A stretch of 64,000 bases of DNA from Nostoc sp. CHAB 5844 (GCF_020829595.1 NZ_JAIVFW010000012.1:62001-126000); one strand, 5' to 3'. Shown: positions 39,418 through 49,066, counted from the stretch's first letter. Numbers and translations are program-made. Notes: a model not told the origin generated them from the letters alone.

Positions 39418-39693
39418 TTTAAGAAAAATTTATATTTACTAGAGGGAAATCAAATTTTACTAAACTTTAACTACAGACTTTAATCTTAATAATTTGTATA
39501 AAAATCCAGCAATTATTAGTAATTTTATTTTGAATAAATGCGTTTTTTAATAAAGCTATAGAAATCATTGACAGGGAATTTACGCATTAAATAAAATACT
39601 GGCAGACGTAGATTATATCTAATAGCAAAAGTTACGTAAATTATTTGCCGAAAGAATAACAGCAAGCAACACAACAGAATTGGGATAACATTT

Positions 39694-40047
39694 ATGAAAG
39701 CTAAAATTATTGCTGCTTTAACAATTGTGGCAGCTATTGTCAGCTTAGAAAACCCGGTTCGCGCTCAGTCACTAGCTGCTCCCAGTATCAACCAGCAAGG
39801 CTACAAAATAACTAGTGATTCTCTAGAAGGAATTGGTACGAGAACAGCCGAAGATGACTTCATGAAATTCTTTGAAGGAGGAAATATAAACCGCACCTCC
39901 AACAACAATCAAACAAGTAAATCATCTTCTGATGGACTGCGCTTTAATCGAACCATCTCACTTCCTAGTAATTCCATTTTTTTACAACCAGCTTTGTCTA
40001 CAAATGGTAATGATGGGTTAGAAGTGCAGTTAGATTTAGGAAGTTAA
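39694..40047 (+). CDS. Small secreted protein of unknown function
   Basis: 117 residues with a clear signal peptide (MKAKIIAALTIVAAIVSLENPVRA, cleavage before QSLAAPS). The mature part is polar, N- and S-rich in the middle (NINRTSNNNQTSKSSSD), with a conserved-looking end FNRTISLPSNSIFLQPALSTNG. No family known to me. The spacer before it (39418-39693) is AT-rich with no clear feature. Confidence 0.65.
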   Translation: MKAKIIAALTIVAAIVSLENPVRAQSLAAPSINQQGYKITSDSLEGIGTRTAEDDFMKFFEGGNINRTSNNNQTSKSSSDGLRFNRTISLPSNSIFLQPALSTNGNDGLEVQLDLGS

Positions 40048-40218
40048 GTAGCTCAACCTTAAGGACTTGTTGAGATCAGTAGGTCAAACTAATTAAATAT
40101 AAAACAACAGTAGGGGAGCCGGTGCGTTGCTTTGGTTCTCAAAGTTGTAGCAACTGGCATTGTATTGTCGCACAGCGCAACGGACTGTTTTGTTATTTGG
40201 AGCGGTGCGTTAGCCAAA

Positions 40219-40439
40219 GGCGTGGCACAGCTAAAATGATGCATAAATATAACTCTTGTGGTGTGGGCATCCTGCCCGCACCGGACGGGCTAGAAGCCCA
40301 TCCCACAAGAAAACCTAATTTGGTGCAAAAAAATGTAGGTTGGGTTGACGTAAGGAAACCCAACATTAATCTTGGTGTTGGGTTTCGCTGATGCTCAACC
40401 CAACCTACGGCTAATGCACAACTTTAGCCTTGCCACGCC
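40219..40439. mobile_element. MITE-like composite repeat, ~29-bp inverted ends
   Basis: GGCGTGGCACAGCTAAAATGATGCAT at 40219 matches the reverse complement of the right end (ATGCACAACTTTAGCCTTGCCACGCC) apart from a few bases. Nested inside are two more palindromes: a GTGGGCATCCTGCCCGC type (about 40262-40309) and a GTAGGTTGGGTT...AACCCAACCTAC type (about 40337-40408). No ORF is credible. Confidence 0.65.
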
Positions 40440-40440
40440 A

Positions 40441-40470
40441 GTAGGGGCTTTCCGGCCGGAAAGCCCCTAC
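40441..40470. repeat. 30-bp perfect palindrome (GTAGGGGCTTTCCGG)
   Basis: GTAGGGGCTTTCCGG is followed directly by its exact reverse complement. A shortened version (GTAGGGGCTTTCCGTCCG) forms the core of the element at 43920-44022. It may also terminate the convergent transcripts. Confidence 0.75.
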
Positions 40471-40478
40471 AATTTTAA

Positions 40479-43439
40479 TTAATTTCCTTGTAATGGTGCA
40501 TTCAAGGCTTTTTCAATGCGATCGCGTGTTTCGAGAATATGCGCTTTGCTATATTCATCATTAGAATTTACCTGAGCGAGTTTTTCATCTAATTGTTTGA
40601 GTTTGTACCAAGCTAAAGTCCGAGCATCTTCTGGCACATCTTCCTTTCGCAACACCATGCCAATTAAAATGTTGAGGTATTCTCGTTGCAAACCTCGCCG
40701 CATACTGGATATTTGCAAAGCTGAGCCTTGAGGTTTAATTACTTCTGTCCAAATACCACTTTGGAGTGTATCAAATAATTCTGGCAAAGTCAGTGCTTTT
40801 TCGGCCTGAGCTTTGAGTTCTAGATCTTTGAGACGGTTGAGGCGATCGCTGGAGAGTAAATCTCGCAACACTGCACTCTGCAAGAATAAGACCAACTCGT
40901 GAATGGGATAATCTAAACGTCCAACGCGCGGATAGCTGCCCCAGTGCCGCCAACGGGAAGGTGCTAATTTATTCAACAAATCTGGCGAAAATTTTAAAGC
41001 ATCTTCAGCAAACACATACTTTTGCAAGGTTTTTAAAGCTTGCCGTTGTTCTTCTACTGGGATTGGTTGAAATGGTAAACGATTTTGGCGATCGCCCAGT
41101 GTGCTAGAGTCAACATCACCACCTTTGATGCGGTAAAAAGACTGCCCCCCAATATACTTACTGACATAATAAATTTGCTGAAAATAGTTGCCTAATACCG
41201 TACTAAAGCGTTCGCTTAAATCGCTGTAGCTTTCCCCGGCTGTGGGATAACCTCTGTTCAAACGCTCCCACATCACCCGTGAATTATCTAATTGCCACTG
41301 GGAATAAACCAGCACGTTGTTACTATTGTCCCAAGCATCAGCTGTCGGGTCGAGGTCATAAACATCCTCATCTGTGGAATAACTCAACTCTGGCTTATAG
41401 GATTGGTTAGCAATTTCCTGTAACAGGGGTTTTTCGGCAATAGGAGTTTTCGCTTGGGTAGCGATATAACCATATTGAATCGCCCATTCATCATAAGGCC
41501 CCACCGCACTCGGAAAATAATCGCCCTGCTTTGTGCCTTGTGGTGCAATGTTTGGCGGAATGTAATCCATCACAGAAGCAGTCAAACCTTTGTTGTGAGT
41601 GACATCTTTATTGTTCATCTGCTGCGGTGATAGTAAGGTACTACCTCGGAAATTATGTCGCAAACCAAGGGTATGACCGACTTCGTGGGCAATAATTAAA
41701 CGTAAATATTGATTAATATATTCTTTTACTTGGTCTTGGCTGGGTGTACCGTCTTTTAAAAGCGACATCGCCAAGGAACCAAAGGCAAATTGATTAGCTG
41801 CTTCCATGCCGTAGCATAAATCATACTCTCCAGCTAGTTTAGATAAATTTCGCAATAATCCGTTTTCGCTTGGCTGCGAAGAATTTTGGTCTTTTGCTGC
41901 TTCGCCACCACAAAGAAAGCGATTTTGCATCCACGCTGATAAGGAGGTACGGTTTTGGTTTTGGTTGGGTTGGACAATTTTACGATACTCACTTCTTAAC
42001 GCCCGTACAAAGCTGGCATCAACTAAAATATCTGCATCTAAAATTTCTCCAGTTAGGGGGTTAACGCGGGATGGCCCCATTGCAAAATAACCATCGACTG
42101 TGTTTATCCAACGAATTGTGTTGTAGCGAATATCAGCTGGATCCCAGGTAGCATTATCTGGCATTTGCTTGGCTTCGATCGCATCTTTAAATCCCGCTTT
42201 CAGAAAGGCTTTGTTCCACATGAGTATGCCTTCTTTGATGGCATCACGATATTCTAAAGGGACTGCATTATCAATCCAGAAAACAATTGGTTTTTTGGGA
42301 CGGGAAATTTTGGCTTTGGGGTCTTCTTTTTCCAAATTCCAGCGATTGATATAACGAACAAAGGGATCACCGCTGTCTTTAGTTAAGTCTTGGTAAGCAG
42401 TGATGAAATAACCAACTCTTTCGTCAGCTAACCGGGGATGATAACCGTTATTTGGCAATTGTGAAAGACTGTAGTGGACGCGCAAAGTAAAGCCACGGTT
42501 GTCAGCGAGGGAGGCGAAACTCAGACGTTGATTATCTCGACTGCTACTACCGCCACCAGAGAAATTCATTACCGACTCAATTTCGACGTTATGGGGAAAA
42601 GCTTTAGCATCACCAAAGTATGACTGGTCTGTACTAGTGTTCACGCCTAAACTCGCAGATAATCCTGCCAAGTCTGACAGTAACAACTCACTTAAGTCAA
42701 TCAGGAGTGTTTTGCGTTGGGGATGGATGCTTTTAATGGGTAACATATAGAGAATCGAATCGCTAAACGACCGGGCAAGCGATCGCGCTTGTGGATCTCC
42801 TTCTCGTGTGCGAAAATTTACATTCCGGACGACAAAATGTAATTTGTCATCCACCCGCTGCCAATAAAACAAAAAATCTTGCAAAGGTATCCCACTATAA
42901 ATACCTCTTTCGCCAATTCCCGATTCTAATGTGGCAGTTGCTAGGTAATTGTTATTTAACTGTTCTGGTTTAATTTCGAGATAAATTTTATTCTTCTTTT
43001 GATTGCGATAGAGGGTGAACAGTCCCTCTTTTTTTTCGGTGTTTTTAACTACTTCATTAAATGGTTCTAAATCATCTTTAGTTGATGGCTTAACACTAGA
43101 ATTTGGCTTTTTTTCCGGCTTACTGGCTGGTTTGGCAACTTCTAAAAAGGGTTGTCTTTGTGCTTGTTTGATATTTTTAACTACCCAAGTAAAAGGCTGA
43201 CTTTGGACTTTTTTATCCTGATTAATCACCCAAACTTGAGGTGATGGTAATTTCTTCCAGGTAGGTTGAGTGGCAGTATTGCTAGTTTCTGTGCTGTTTG
43301 TGGTAGTTGTAACTTCTGCAATCTGGTTAACACGCAACGGTTTAATGTCTTTGTTACCGCGTGGCGACTCAGAACTGGCAGTTGTTATTCCTAATAATAA
43401 ACCATGCAACAAAATTACATAAAATGTTACTTTATTCAT
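40479..43439 (-). CDS. Large secreted zinc metalloprotease (metzincin, DUF5117/DUF4953 type)
   Basis: 986 residues with a signal peptide. After a ~120-residue polar region comes the DUF5118/DUF5117 part (GLFTLYRNQKKNKIYLEIKPEQL, VRNVNFRTREGDPQA...SILYMLPI). The catalytic domain has the metzincin motif H585-E-V-G-H-T-L-G-L-R-H595 (IAHEVGHTLGLRHNF) and, as Met-turn, SVMDYIPPNIAP. The C-terminus is helical. Such proteins are predicted periplasmic or outer-membrane-associated proteases; the substrate is unknown. Zinc ligands and the catalytic Glu are all present. Confidence 0.88.
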   Translation of the reverse strand: MNKVTFYVILLHGLLLGITTASSESPRGNKDIKPLRVNQIAEVTTTTNSTETSNTATQPTWKKLPSPQVWVINQDKKVQSQPFTWVVKNIKQAQRQPFLEVAKPASKPEKKPNSSVKPSTKDDLEPFNEVVKNTEKKEGLFTLYRNQKKNKIYLEIKPEQLNNNYLATATLESGIGERGIYSGIPLQDFLFYWQRVDDKLHFVVRNVNFRTREGDPQARSLARSFSDSILYMLPIKSIHPQRKTLLIDLSELLLSDLAGLSASLGVNTSTDQSYFGDAKAFPHNVEIESVMNFSGGGSSSRDNQRLSFASLADNRGFTLRVHYSLSQLPNNGYHPRLADERVGYFITAYQDLTKDSGDPFVRYINRWNLEKEDPKAKISRPKKPIVFWIDNAVPLEYRDAIKEGILMWNKAFLKAGFKDAIEAKQMPDNATWDPADIRYNTIRWINTVDGYFAMGPSRVNPLTGEILDADILVDASFVRALRSEYRKIVQPNQNQNRTSLSAWMQNRFLCGGEAAKDQNSSQPSENGLLRNLSKLAGEYDLCYGMEAANQFAFGSLAMSLLKDGTPSQDQVKEYINQYLRLIIAHEVGHTLGLRHNFRGSTLLSPQQMNNKDVTHNKGLTASVMDYIPPNIAPQGTKQGDYFPSAVGPYDEWAIQYGYIATQAKTPIAEKPLLQEIANQSYKPELSYSTDEDVYDLDPTADAWDNSNNVLVYSQWQLDNSRVMWERLNRGYPTAGESYSDLSERFSTVLGNYFQQIYYVSKYIGGQSFYRIKGGDVDSSTLGDRQNRLPFQPIPVEEQRQALKTLQKYVFAEDALKFSPDLLNKLAPSRWRHWGSYPRVGRLDYPIHELVLFLQSAVLRDLLSSDRLNRLKDLELKAQAEKALTLPELFDTLQSGIWTEVIKPQGSALQISSMRRGLQREYLNILIGMVLRKEDVPEDARTLAWYKLKQLDEKLAQVNSNDEYSKAHILETRDRIEKALNAPLQGN

Positions 43440-43919
43440 TTAGTTCAGCCCTGATAAAGATTACTAGTTAATTTTTAATTTTTACAAAGAAAATTTTTTG
43501 ATGCCATCAGTAGAAGCAACCTAAAAATATCTGAAGTTATCTGACATCCAAAGACAGATTTTTAACTTCAGCTTTTATAGGTAGATTTCTGTGCTGTTGT
43601 ACTGGTTTACTGTAGTATTTTTCCTAACAATTGCTTATGGAATAATCAGTAAGCATTATTGTGTCACCAGCCGAGTCAAGATACTGGTAGAAATTACACA
43701 ATTTAGGCAAAAAGTTCTAAAAAATATAGATTTATTGATATATAGACAATTTTTAAAGTTAATATTAAAGTTTATCTCCGATAAAAATCCCTTACTGCCT
43801 GCAATTTAGCTGTTTCTAAGTCCTGATGTCAACAAAATATACATACTACTTTATACTTTGAGCTTTGGCAGCTCGAAACCAGACTTGACAATAAAAAATT
43901 AATAAATTTTTAATATTAC
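43440..43919. other. AT-rich spacer upstream of the metalloprotease
   Basis: No credible gene: a 72-codon plus-strand frame near 43591 has no ribosome-binding site and no recognisable content. The protease promoter should lie here on the minus strand, but I could not place it. Confidence 0.5.
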
Positions 43920-44022
43920 AGCGGTTTTCAATTGAATAGAATACACCCTTTGAAAAATTAAATTATTGTAGGGGCTTTCCGTCCGTTCGCCCCTACTGTG
44001 GTCTATTCAATTGCAAATGGCT
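43920..44022. mobile_element. MITE-like element, 103 bp
   Basis: AGCGGTTTTCAATTGAATAGA at 43920 and the reverse complement of TCTATTCAATTGCAAATGGCT at the right end agree at most positions. Between them lies a GTAGGGGCTTTCCGTCCG/CGCCCCTAC hairpin. No coding capacity. Confidence 0.65.
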
Positions 44023-44082
44023 ATAAATTCTGTAAATAGTAACAACGGATGCAAATGTTTCAATAACCGTTATCTACAGAAA

Positions 44083-44172
44083 ACCCCTGTATTTATACAG
44101 GGGTAGTACTAAGAGTTAGTTGCAAAACCTCGCTAAATTACTGAGTTAGTTGCAAAACCTTGCTAACTTACT
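44083..44172. repeat. Hairpin plus 30-bp direct duplication behind the peroxidase gene
   Basis: ACCCCTGTAT/ATACAGGGGT hairpin at 44083-44104, then two 30-bp copies beginning GAGTTAGTTGCAAAACCT (44113 and 44143). The second copy runs into the stop codon of the minus-strand gene. The hairpin could terminate that gene. Confidence 0.65.
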
Positions 44173-46309
44173 AATTTTCTAAGAAATTAGGTGTACCATT
44201 GCCACCAAACTTACCCACAGATGGAATTTCTAGGAAGCTATCTTTAGCTTTACCTGTACCTGTACCATCGTCGGCGACAGAGGTAGAGTCACCCGGATGA
44301 CCATTGGGAACGAATAATTGTGGGTGGTCAAAGGGAGCTTTTTCATAGCGAACTCGCTCATCTGTCAGGGCTTGAAGAAACGTTACCAAATCAGCTTTCT
44401 CATCTTCTGTTAGATTTAACGGAGCGAGAGCGCTTTGCTGACGAAAGTCGCCGCCACGATTGTAAAAGTCTACAACTTGTGGCAAAGTCAAGTAGCCACC
44501 GTTGTGGAAGTAAGGCGCTGTCAGTTCAATGTTGCGTAGTCCTGGTGTTTTGAAACTACCGTCTGCAAGTAATAAGTCACTGGCAGTAACTGTAGTATTA
44601 GGATCAGAACCAAGCAATGTCTTAAAAGTCCCTAACAAAGATAATCGCGCTTCTGAAAGTGGATTACCAAAGGGGTCATTACTACCAACGCCAACATCTT
44701 CGAGAGTCGGTCTGACACCAATATTGAAGAAGCCATTGTCAAAGACAACTCTGGGAACGTTCGGGATGTTCAGTATCCCAATACGTTGTTGTTGCACCGT
44801 ACTAACTGAAGCTCTTGTGAGTTCTGCTCCATTGTGACAAGTAGTGCATCGAGCTTTGCCTTCAAATAATTGTTTTCCTCGTTGCTGCTGTGCGTTGAGA
44901 GCTGTGGTGTTTCCTTCTAAGAAGCGATCTAGAGGTGTGTCGTTAGCAATGAGTGTAGACTCATATAATTGCACCGCCAGTCCAAAGAACAACGAGAAGT
45001 TGTACTCTATTAATGTGTATTCATTGGTTTGTAAGGGGCGGTCTGGCTTATTGACGATGGTTCTGCTACCGTCAGGATTCACTTGGATGATGCGATTGGA
45101 TGCCCACCATTCAGGTTTAAATGCTTGAGCAATTAGTTGATTATAAGATGGAGTTTGCAGTCCAGGTAGAAGCAACCTACTTTCTGTACCTAAAACGCTA
45201 TCTAGGGGATGGACTAACTGTTTACCTAGTGGTCTAAGAGAAATTAACTTTTTCCCTAATATTCTAGGTAGTTTCTTGCCTTTGCCAAAAATCTTGAAAA
45301 TATGAAACTTTATGTCCGTTGACCCGAATTTATCACCAATTTCTGCAAAGGTGCGACCATCAGCAGACATTTCAAAAGAACTGATTGGCGGGCCGACAGC
45401 TTGAGAAGCTAAAGATGCATGGTTCAGGCTAACTTTGACAAATTCTAGATGATTGAGAGTAGTTGCCTTAGCTACGTAAGCATTCGGATCTCTCAACCCA
45501 AATTCATTGACTCCGTTGAAGATTTCCTGCGCTCTACCGTCCCAGAAGTTACGGAAGTTAAATATGGCATCAATGACAGTTGGTGTGTTACGCGGTTCAA
45601 CACGGCGCACATTTATACCGCCAACGTTAAATACTGGATCTGGTAGATACCTTACTTGGTCTTTGGCTTGACCGGGTGTGACATCCACAAACTCGCTATT
45701 GAAGACACCTTGGGAAGAAACGACATCATTCTTGTCAGATGTAACGGTCGTGGGATCATTCTGGTTCGATAGTTGATGGAAGGGAAAATCTTCTGGTTTG
45801 AGTTGATAGTTGGGTGCGCCAGCAACATCAAACACTGTATCTGGATTTACAGTTTTATCGGCGTTAATTCGCAGTAGTCCAGGAGAAATCTGATTTTTGG
45901 ATCTATTGTCAGCACCAGCATGAAAGTGACAACTGGCACAGGCGGTCACACCGTCGCTACCCACTTGCATATCCCAAAACAGTGCTTTTCCTAACTTGAT
46001 TGCGGCAACTTTGTTTTTTACAAAATCGTTGAGGTTGTTAGGTTCTGGAACTGTAACTGTTTTGAGGGACGCTAAAGGCGGTGTAACTTGTGCTGATACG
46101 GTGTTTCCGGCGATGATGGCGATTGTAGCGATCGCTCCAATGATCATCGCTTTTTGCAACCTAGATCTCAGCCGTTGAGATGGCAAAGATTTAATTCTCT
46201 GCCTATTTCGCCATCTACCCTGGGAAACCAGTAGAAAGTAGGAAAGTAGGCTCGTAATCACGAGTCCAAAAATGATGAGAGATATAATTGCCATGTTTTT
46301 TAGTAACAA
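44171..46309 (-). CDS. Di-haem cytochrome c peroxidase/MauG-like protein, unusually long
   Basis: 712 residues. One N-terminal membrane helix, then a basic stretch and a second hydrophobic segment (AMIIGAIATIAIIAG) that may be the export signal. Two c-type haem sites: C124-A-S-C-H and C488-T-T-C-H. Sequence around them (GKALFWDMQVGSDGVTACASCHFHAG; LFEGKARCTTCHNGAELT; FKTPGLRNIELTAPYFHNGGY) is that of the CCP/MauG superfamily. The ~360 residues between haems are far more than the usual ~150, so an inserted region is present. Periplasmic or thylakoid-lumen electron transfer is likely; peroxidase activity is unproven. Confidence 0.85.
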   Translation of the reverse strand: MLLKNMAIISLIIFGLVITSLLSYFLLVSQGRWRNRQRIKSLPSQRLRSRLQKAMIIGAIATIAIIAGNTVSAQVTPPLASLKTVTVPEPNNLNDFVKNKVAAIKLGKALFWDMQVGSDGVTACASCHFHAGADNRSKNQISPGLLRINADKTVNPDTVFDVAGAPNYQLKPEDFPFHQLSNQNDPTTVTSDKNDVVSSQGVFNSEFVDVTPGQAKDQVRYLPDPVFNVGGINVRRVEPRNTPTVIDAIFNFRNFWDGRAQEIFNGVNEFGLRDPNAYVAKATTLNHLEFVKVSLNHASLASQAVGPPISSFEMSADGRTFAEIGDKFGSTDIKFHIFKIFGKGKKLPRILGKKLISLRPLGKQLVHPLDSVLGTESRLLLPGLQTPSYNQLIAQAFKPEWWASNRIIQVNPDGSRTIVNKPDRPLQTNEYTLIEYNFSLFFGLAVQLYESTLIANDTPLDRFLEGNTTALNAQQQRGKQLFEGKARCTTCHNGAELTRASVSTVQQQRIGILNIPNVPRVVFDNGFFNIGVRPTLEDVGVGSNDPFGNPLSEARLSLLGTFKTLLGSDPNTTVTASDLLLADGSFKTPGLRNIELTAPYFHNGGYLTLPQVVDFYNRGGDFRQQSALAPLNLTEDEKADLVTFLQALTDERVRYEKAPFDHPQLFVPNGHPGDSTSVADDGTGTGKAKDSFLEIPSVGKFGGNGTPNFLEN

Positions 46310-46545
46310 AAAACATTAAGTAGATTTAACAAAAGTTTATGAAAATCTATTAGCCTGATATTCACTGTATAGTATTTGAGTAATTTTTCCAAGCTAAAAA
46401 GATTACATAGAGAAAATTCATTTATTAGTATTTACTATATGAATGTATAAAAACACTTCTGTCTTAAGGGTGTTGTTTCTGGTGTGATAAATAACGCTAA
46501 TTGTGAAACCTGCATTACCAGGCAGAGTTTTGTTACTATAACTGA

Positions 46546-47469
46546 ATGTCACTACATCAAAACTCTGGCCGCTGGCGTTTAGGGCTGGCGTTATCTCTAT
46601 TATCTGTTTTCTTGTGGGGAGTTTTACCGATCGCGCTGGCAGTCATAGTGCAAGTGCTTGATGTCTACACGGTGGTTTGGTTTCGTTTTTTGGGATCGTT
46701 CGTAGTGCTAACTATTTACTTAGGAGTGCGTGGTGAGTTACCTAAGTTACGACAATTGCATTCGGCTGCTTGGAAATTGTTAGCGATCGCTACAGTGATG
46801 TTGGGGGGAAATTATTTATTATTCATACAGGGTTTGGCGTTGACATCTCCGGCAAATGCAGAAGTATTAATTCAATTTGCCACTTTGTTATTAGGTTTAG
46901 GTGGGTTAGTTGTTTTTCAAGAACGTTATACCTTGGGGCAATGGATTGGTGTTGGTATACTTACTTGTGGGTATATTATATTTTTCCGTGACCAACTAAC
47001 CAATTTAATTACCGCACATGGCACATATATTTTCGGTAGTGGTTTAGTAGTTTTAGGTGCAGCCGTCTGGGCTGTTTACGCTTTAGCACAAAAGCAATTA
47101 TTGCAATCTTTGTCTTCTCCTAACATCATGATGCTGATTTATGGAGGAGCGGCTTTATTATTTACACCTTTGGCTAAATCAGACACTATTTTAAAACTGA
47201 ATACTTTGCAGTTAAGTATGTTAATTTTTTGTGCTTTCAATACTTTAATTTCTTATGGTGCTTTTGCGGAATCATTAGAACATTGGGAAGCATCACGAGT
47301 TAGTGCTGTGCTGACTTTAGCCCCGATTGTGACATTAATAGCAGTTGAGTTAGTCGCAATCTTGACACCTACTTTAATTCCAGCAGAAAACATTACGTTA
47401 ATTGGTGTTATCGGTGCATGTTTAGTAGTAGCTGGTTCAATGGCGATCGCTTTAGGTAAAAAAAGTTAA
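46546..47469 (+). CDS. EamA/DMT-superfamily transporter
   Basis: 307 residues with ten hydrophobic helices in two EamA halves (LGLALSLLSVFLWGVLPIAL... and IFGSGLVVLGAAVWAVYALAQK...). Conserved features include ALTSPANAEVLIQF in half one and the end of half two at SRVSAVLTLAPIVTLIAVEL. Family members are plasma-membrane exporters of amino acids or other metabolites; no substrate can be assigned. Stands alone, opposite in direction to the peroxidase gene. Confidence 0.88.
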   Translation: MSLHQNSGRWRLGLALSLLSVFLWGVLPIALAVIVQVLDVYTVVWFRFLGSFVVLTIYLGVRGELPKLRQLHSAAWKLLAIATVMLGGNYLLFIQGLALTSPANAEVLIQFATLLLGLGGLVVFQERYTLGQWIGVGILTCGYIIFFRDQLTNLITAHGTYIFGSGLVVLGAAVWAVYALAQKQLLQSLSSPNIMMLIYGGAALLFTPLAKSDTILKLNTLQLSMLIFCAFNTLISYGAFAESLEHWEASRVSAVLTLAPIVTLIAVELVAILTPTLIPAENITLIGVIGACLVVAGSMAIALGKKS

Positions 47470-47590
47470 CTAATTTTGAATTGTAGGGTTTTGTAGTTAA
47501 CAGCAGAATATGAATAAATAGCTTACTTAATCTTTGTGTAATGGCATTAACTGTTCAAATGACAACAATGTGATTTGCTACAAATCAACA

Positions 47591-47765
47591 AGCGTTCGTT
47601 ACGAATGAATATGCTGTCGTTACCACACTGAGTTTTTTGTAAAAAAATTCATAAGTGTTCGTTACAAATGAATATGCTGTCGTTACGACACTGAGTTTTT
47701 GGTAACAAATCAACAAGCATTCGTTACGAATAAATATGCTGTCGTTACCACAGACAATATTTATG
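47591..47765. repeat. Three direct repeats, period 62-63 bp
   Basis: AGcgTTCGTTACgAATgAATATGCTGTCGTTAC begins at 47591, 47654 and 47716. Each copy contains CGTTAC twice. The array fills most of the 47470-47932 spacer between the EamA gene and msrB; no frame across it is a convincing gene. Confidence 0.75.
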
Positions 47766-47860
47766 TTACAAAAATATATATTTACTTTAAGAATTGAGAA
47801 ATTTGACTTCAAACTTGGTAAATAGCGATCGCATATTTATGTGTAAAAATTGAGAGGTCC

Positions 47861-47893
47861 AGATACCTGATTTCTTTAAGAAGTCAGGTATCT
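47861..47893. terminator. 33-nt hairpin (family copy 3)
   Basis: AGATACCTGATTTCTT/AAGAAGTCAGGTATCT stem, with TTG after. Lies 40 bases beyond the msrB stop and may terminate it. Confidence 0.6.
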
Positions 47894-47932
47894 TGTTGTT
47901 CAATAATTGAAGGTGCGATCGCTACTTCTTAA

Positions 47933-48427
47933 TTAAGCAGGAATAAACTTCAACGCCACCCCATTCATACAATAACGCTGACCAGTGGGTGCAGGGCCAT
48001 CACTAAATACATGGCCTAAATGTCCACCACAGCGACGACAATGCACTTCTGTGCGAGTCATCAAGAATGAACGATCTACAGTAGTTGCGATCGCACCTTC
48101 AATTGGTTGAAAGAAACTTGGCCAGCCAGTACCACTATTAAATTTGGTATCCGATTTAAACAATGGTAATTCACAAGCAGCACACACATAAGTACCTTCT
48201 GCATACTGCTTATCAAGCGGACTGGTGAAAGCGCGTTCGGTTCCATGTTTACGCAAAACATTAAACTGTTCTGGTGTTAGAGTCTTGCGCCATTCTTCTT
48301 CAGACTTGGTTACTTCAAACTCAGTATTAGAACTTGCCACAATTTCTGTCCTCTGATTAATAAACTGTGATAATAAGGCTGCACCTGTTAATACGGCACT
48401 TGCCTCTAAAAAATAGCGTTTCTTCAT
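47933..48427 (-). CDS. msrB: Peptide-methionine (R)-S-oxide reductase, membrane-anchored or exported
   Basis: 164 residues. A hydrophobic N-terminus ([21 protein letters not shown]) suggests export or anchoring, then the MsrB domain from about residue 42 ([27 protein letters not shown]). Two zinc CxxC pairs (CAAC, CRRC), the block [20 protein letters not shown] and the catalytic cysteine of RYCMNGVAL are all present. It repairs R-methionine sulfoxide in proteins; the leader suggests periplasmic or luminal targets. Confidence 0.93.
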   Translation of the reverse strand: MKKRYFLEASAVLTGAALLSQFINQRTEIVASSNTEFEVTKSEEEWRKTLTPEQFNVLRKHGTERAFTSPLDKQYAEGTYVCAACELPLFKSDTKFNSGTGWPSFFQPIEGAIATTVDRSFLMTRTEVHCRRCGGHLGHVFSDGPAPTGQRYCMNGVALKFIPA

Positions 48428-48838
48428 ATATCTATTATTAGTTTTTGCTTAATTGCATTTCAAGATACGTGTACATTGTGTCTCTAATAAAACATATAAC
48501 TGTTTTTCGTTCTTTGCAAGACAAGCTTGTTGTCTGGCTGTGGCTCACTGCGTAAGTCCTGTAAAAAAAAGCATCTTCCATTAGATAGTTATTTAAAATC
48601 AGGATGTCGCCCCGTTAGTCAGAGGACAGGTAATTGTTCGCTTTTTAGGATCAAGGCAGAAGATTGTAAATAGTTACCAGAAGCGTGTTCCTACATAAAA
48701 ATTTTATTTTGGCTGGCGATGTCTGACGACAAGACGCAAAGCGTCTACGCATCTGTGCAATAACAACCTGCTGAAATTTTAGTGGCTTGCTTTCTGATCA
48801 AGAAAGTAAGCAAACTTTAAACTGGAGGTAATTAACGT
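48428..48838. other. Spacer with one dispersed repeat
   Basis: 411 bases upstream of the 75-aa gene. Apart from the repeat at 48717-48750 nothing is recognised. Confidence 0.5.
48717..48750. repeat. Dispersed GTCTGACGACA/GCGTCTACGC repeat
   Basis: GCGATGTCTGACGACAAG followed by ACGCAAAGCGTCTACGC: an inverted copy of the element at 698-732. Confidence 0.6.
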
Positions 48839-49066
48839 GTGAGTTTACAAATGTATGAATTGAAAGAAACTGCAACTCAATTACTCGCCGCTATGCTATC
48901 TAACCCCCACATTTACCCGCAAGTCAGCGAAGAGGGCGGATATGGACAGATGGAACAGCAATTAATTATTGTGGCTGTGGAGATGGCTGAAAGTTTAATT
49001 GAGCATATCAACAATGCTCATCCTCAAGGTGAGCCAGAATTAAACTCTAAAAACGAATCTTGTTGA
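48839..49066 (+). CDS. Small conserved protein of unknown function
   Basis: 75 residues from a GTG placed ten bases after GGAGGT, a strong ribosome-binding site; an ATG four codons later would be too far from it. Helical and acidic: LKETATQLLAAMLSNPHIYPQVSEEGGYGQMEQQLIIVAVEMAESLIEHI. This looks like a small cyanobacterial family without known role. No signal peptide or membrane segment. First of several small stress-type genes in this part of the window. Confidence 0.7.
   Translation: MSLQMYELKETATQLLAAMLSNPHIYPQVSEEGGYGQMEQQLIIVAVEMAESLIEHINNAHPQGEPELNSKNESC

Noticed and set aside
40122-40391. 89-codon frame in the nested repeat region
   Set aside because: Made wholly of palindromic repeats.
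43591-43809. 72-codon plus-strand frame upstream of the protease
   Set aside because: AT-rich, no ribosome-binding site, no recognisable domain.
47591-47765. Possible CRISPR-like array
   Set aside because: The whole 62-63-bp unit is repeated, including what would be the spacer.
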